A DNA stretch of 64,000 nucleotides from Marinomonas algicola (GTDB taxonomy: Bacteria; Pseudomonadota; Gammaproteobacteria; Pseudomonadales; Marinomonadaceae): assembly GCF_014805825.1 (NCBI RefSeq), contig NZ_CP061941.1, positions 1,550,001-1,614,000 on the forward strand. Direction: 5' to 3'. Shown piece after piece: positions 63,063 through 64,000 of this stretch; position 1 is the first letter of the stretch, and every line of letters begins with the position of its first letter. Below the pieces are notes generated by a model that was not told the DNA's origin, made no database searches, and saw only the letters and a program-made list of their open reading frames with translations. A program made the position numbers and the translations under genes.

Positions 63063-64000
63063 CTAATCCTGCTGGTTTAACGGTAGATTGATTTTGATTC
63101 CTAAGCCACCTTGAGGCGAGTGATATGCACTCATACTACCATTGTGGCCATCAATAATCTGGTTGCAAATTGCAAGTCCTAAACCTCGCCCGCCAGTAGC
63201 GCGATTACGAGAGTTCTCGACTCGGTAAAATTGTTCAAAGATACGGTCTTTATCTTCATTACTCACGCCAGGCGAAGAGTCTTCAAAATGAATTTCAATA
63301 ACGTCAGCGGTTTTACTTAACGTTATAAGTAATGATCCGGGTGCATCGGTATATTTCAATGAGTTATTCATTAAATTAGAAAACAGCTGGAACAACCTGT
63401 CCCTGTCTGCCATGAGTGCATACTTGGTTTTTTTCTCAACCTGTAAAGTTAGTTCAATATTCTCATCATTAAAGGTTCGGGTCATCGCTTGCACGGTATC
63501 TTGAAGTACTTCATCGATGTTCGATGGCTCCATATGATAATCCAAGCTGCCCATATCGTGCATGGATAATTGATTAAGATCATCAATCATTCGACCAATG
63601 TGCATGGTTTCTTGTAACAACGACTCTAATGACTCTGGTGACATTTTTATAATACCGTCCTGCATGGCCTCAATTTCACCGCGTAGAATAGCCACGGGAG
63701 TTCTCAGTTCATGAGCTGTATCCGCCACCCAACGCTTTCTCGCTTGACGTGTTTTGTCGAGAGTTTTTGCTAAATTATTAAGATCTCTTCCCAAATCAGC
63801 CACTTCATCATGACCTTTTACTTTTAATCGAGTCTCAAACTCCCCGGCCGCTAATTTCCTGGTTGCCCTTCTCATAGAGCAAATGGGTGTACTCAGCCAC
63901 TGGGCGAGTGGCCAAGTAAGCAAGGCCGCAATGGTTAACATAAAGGCAGAAATCAGCAAGAGCGCTTCACCTTGTTGTTTTACGAAGCGCAATGTGTGAT
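63063..64000 (-). CDS. Sensor histidine kinase, BaeS-like (5' end cut by window)
   Basis: The frame is open to the right edge (about 312 codons), so the N-terminal first helix and most of the sensor are outside. Visible: the second membrane helix (LLLISAFMLTIAALLTWPLA), a HAMP domain with STPICSMRRATRKLAAGEFE, the phospho-acceptor His in ADTAHELRTPVAILRGEIEA, and ATP site segments GRGLGLAICNQIIDGHNGSM. The TTG at 63992 is not needed as a start, since the frame continues upstream of it. It pairs with the BaeR-like regulator nine bases downstream. Confidence 0.9.
   Translation of the reverse strand, partial: HTLRFVKQQGEALLLISAFMLTIAALLTWPLAQWLSTPICSMRRATRKLAAGEFETRLKVKGHDEVADLGRDLNNLAKTLDKTRQARKRWVADTAHELRTPVAILRGEIEAMQDGIIKMSPESLESLLQETMHIGRMIDDLNQLSMHDMGSLDYHMEPSNIDEVLQDTVQAMTRTFNDENIELTLQVEKKTKYALMADRDRLFQLFSNLMNNSLKYTDAPGSLLITLSKTADVIEIHFEDSSPGVSNEDKDRIFEQFYRVENSRNRATGGRGLGLAICNQIIDGHNGSMSAYHSPQGGLGIKINLPLNQQD

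Overview
This window looks like chromosome from a marine gammaproteobacterium of the Oceanospirillales, most likely Marinomonas or a close relative. That placement is inference. It rests on the gene content (rapA-rluA, miaB-ybeZ-ybeY-ybeX-lnt, prc, tolC, xni, gltX, rdgC), on protein sequences that read as gammaproteobacterial, and on a BCCT-type betaine carrier typical of marine heterotrophs. I saw no rRNA, tRNA or CRISPR array.

Layout. 0-2.5 kb is a damaged accessory junction: a Fic-family gene running off the left edge, the C-terminal stump of a type I restriction subunit (HsdR), a complete IS10-like insertion sequence with 36-bp perfect ends, and a short stump resembling a HigB-type toxin. 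2.5-10.6 kb is a complete amino-sugar (GlcNAc/chitooligosaccharide) system: a leftward operon of binding protein, two permeases, ATPase and GntR repressor, and a divergent, tightly overlapping nagB - BadF/BadG-type GlcNAc kinase - nagA operon. The spacer between them carries a promoter candidate and repeated TATTGG half-sites. 10.6-22.2 kb is a catabolic cluster: TauE-like exporter, a DUF3726-like protein coupled to a conserved-looking 573-residue protein of unknown fold, LysR, a semialdehyde dehydrogenase, an M19 dipeptidase homologue without its usual HxD metal motif, a BCCT transporter, RidA, an FAD monooxygenase and a second LysR. I read this as uptake and breakdown of a quaternary amine or a related compound, and it is the best candidate here for an undescribed system.

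22-27 kb holds small genes: a CPXCG protein, a REC-PilZ protein, a MOSC protein, HPF, NhaR, a DUF523 protein and a cytidine-deaminase-fold enzyme. It also holds a previously hidden, frameshifted remnant of a LigB/DODA-type dioxygenase, still followed by its terminator. 27-33 kb is the conserved miaB-ybeZYX-lnt operon. 33-57 kb is mainly housekeeping: EVE, an Hpt/HD-GYP fusion, a deacetylase-fold protein, rluA-rapA, yigZ, rmuC, a CDF transporter, rdgC, tdk, a soluble zinc-binding chemoreceptor, a YbfE-like regulator, prc, an M18 aminopeptidase, tolC, xni, gltX and a membrane chemoreceptor. 57.5-64 kb is a same-strand block with a BaeSR-like two-component system, an AEC-family transporter, a DctB/DctD-like sigma-54 system and a DUF3301 protein. 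The histidine kinase at the right edge is cut by the window.
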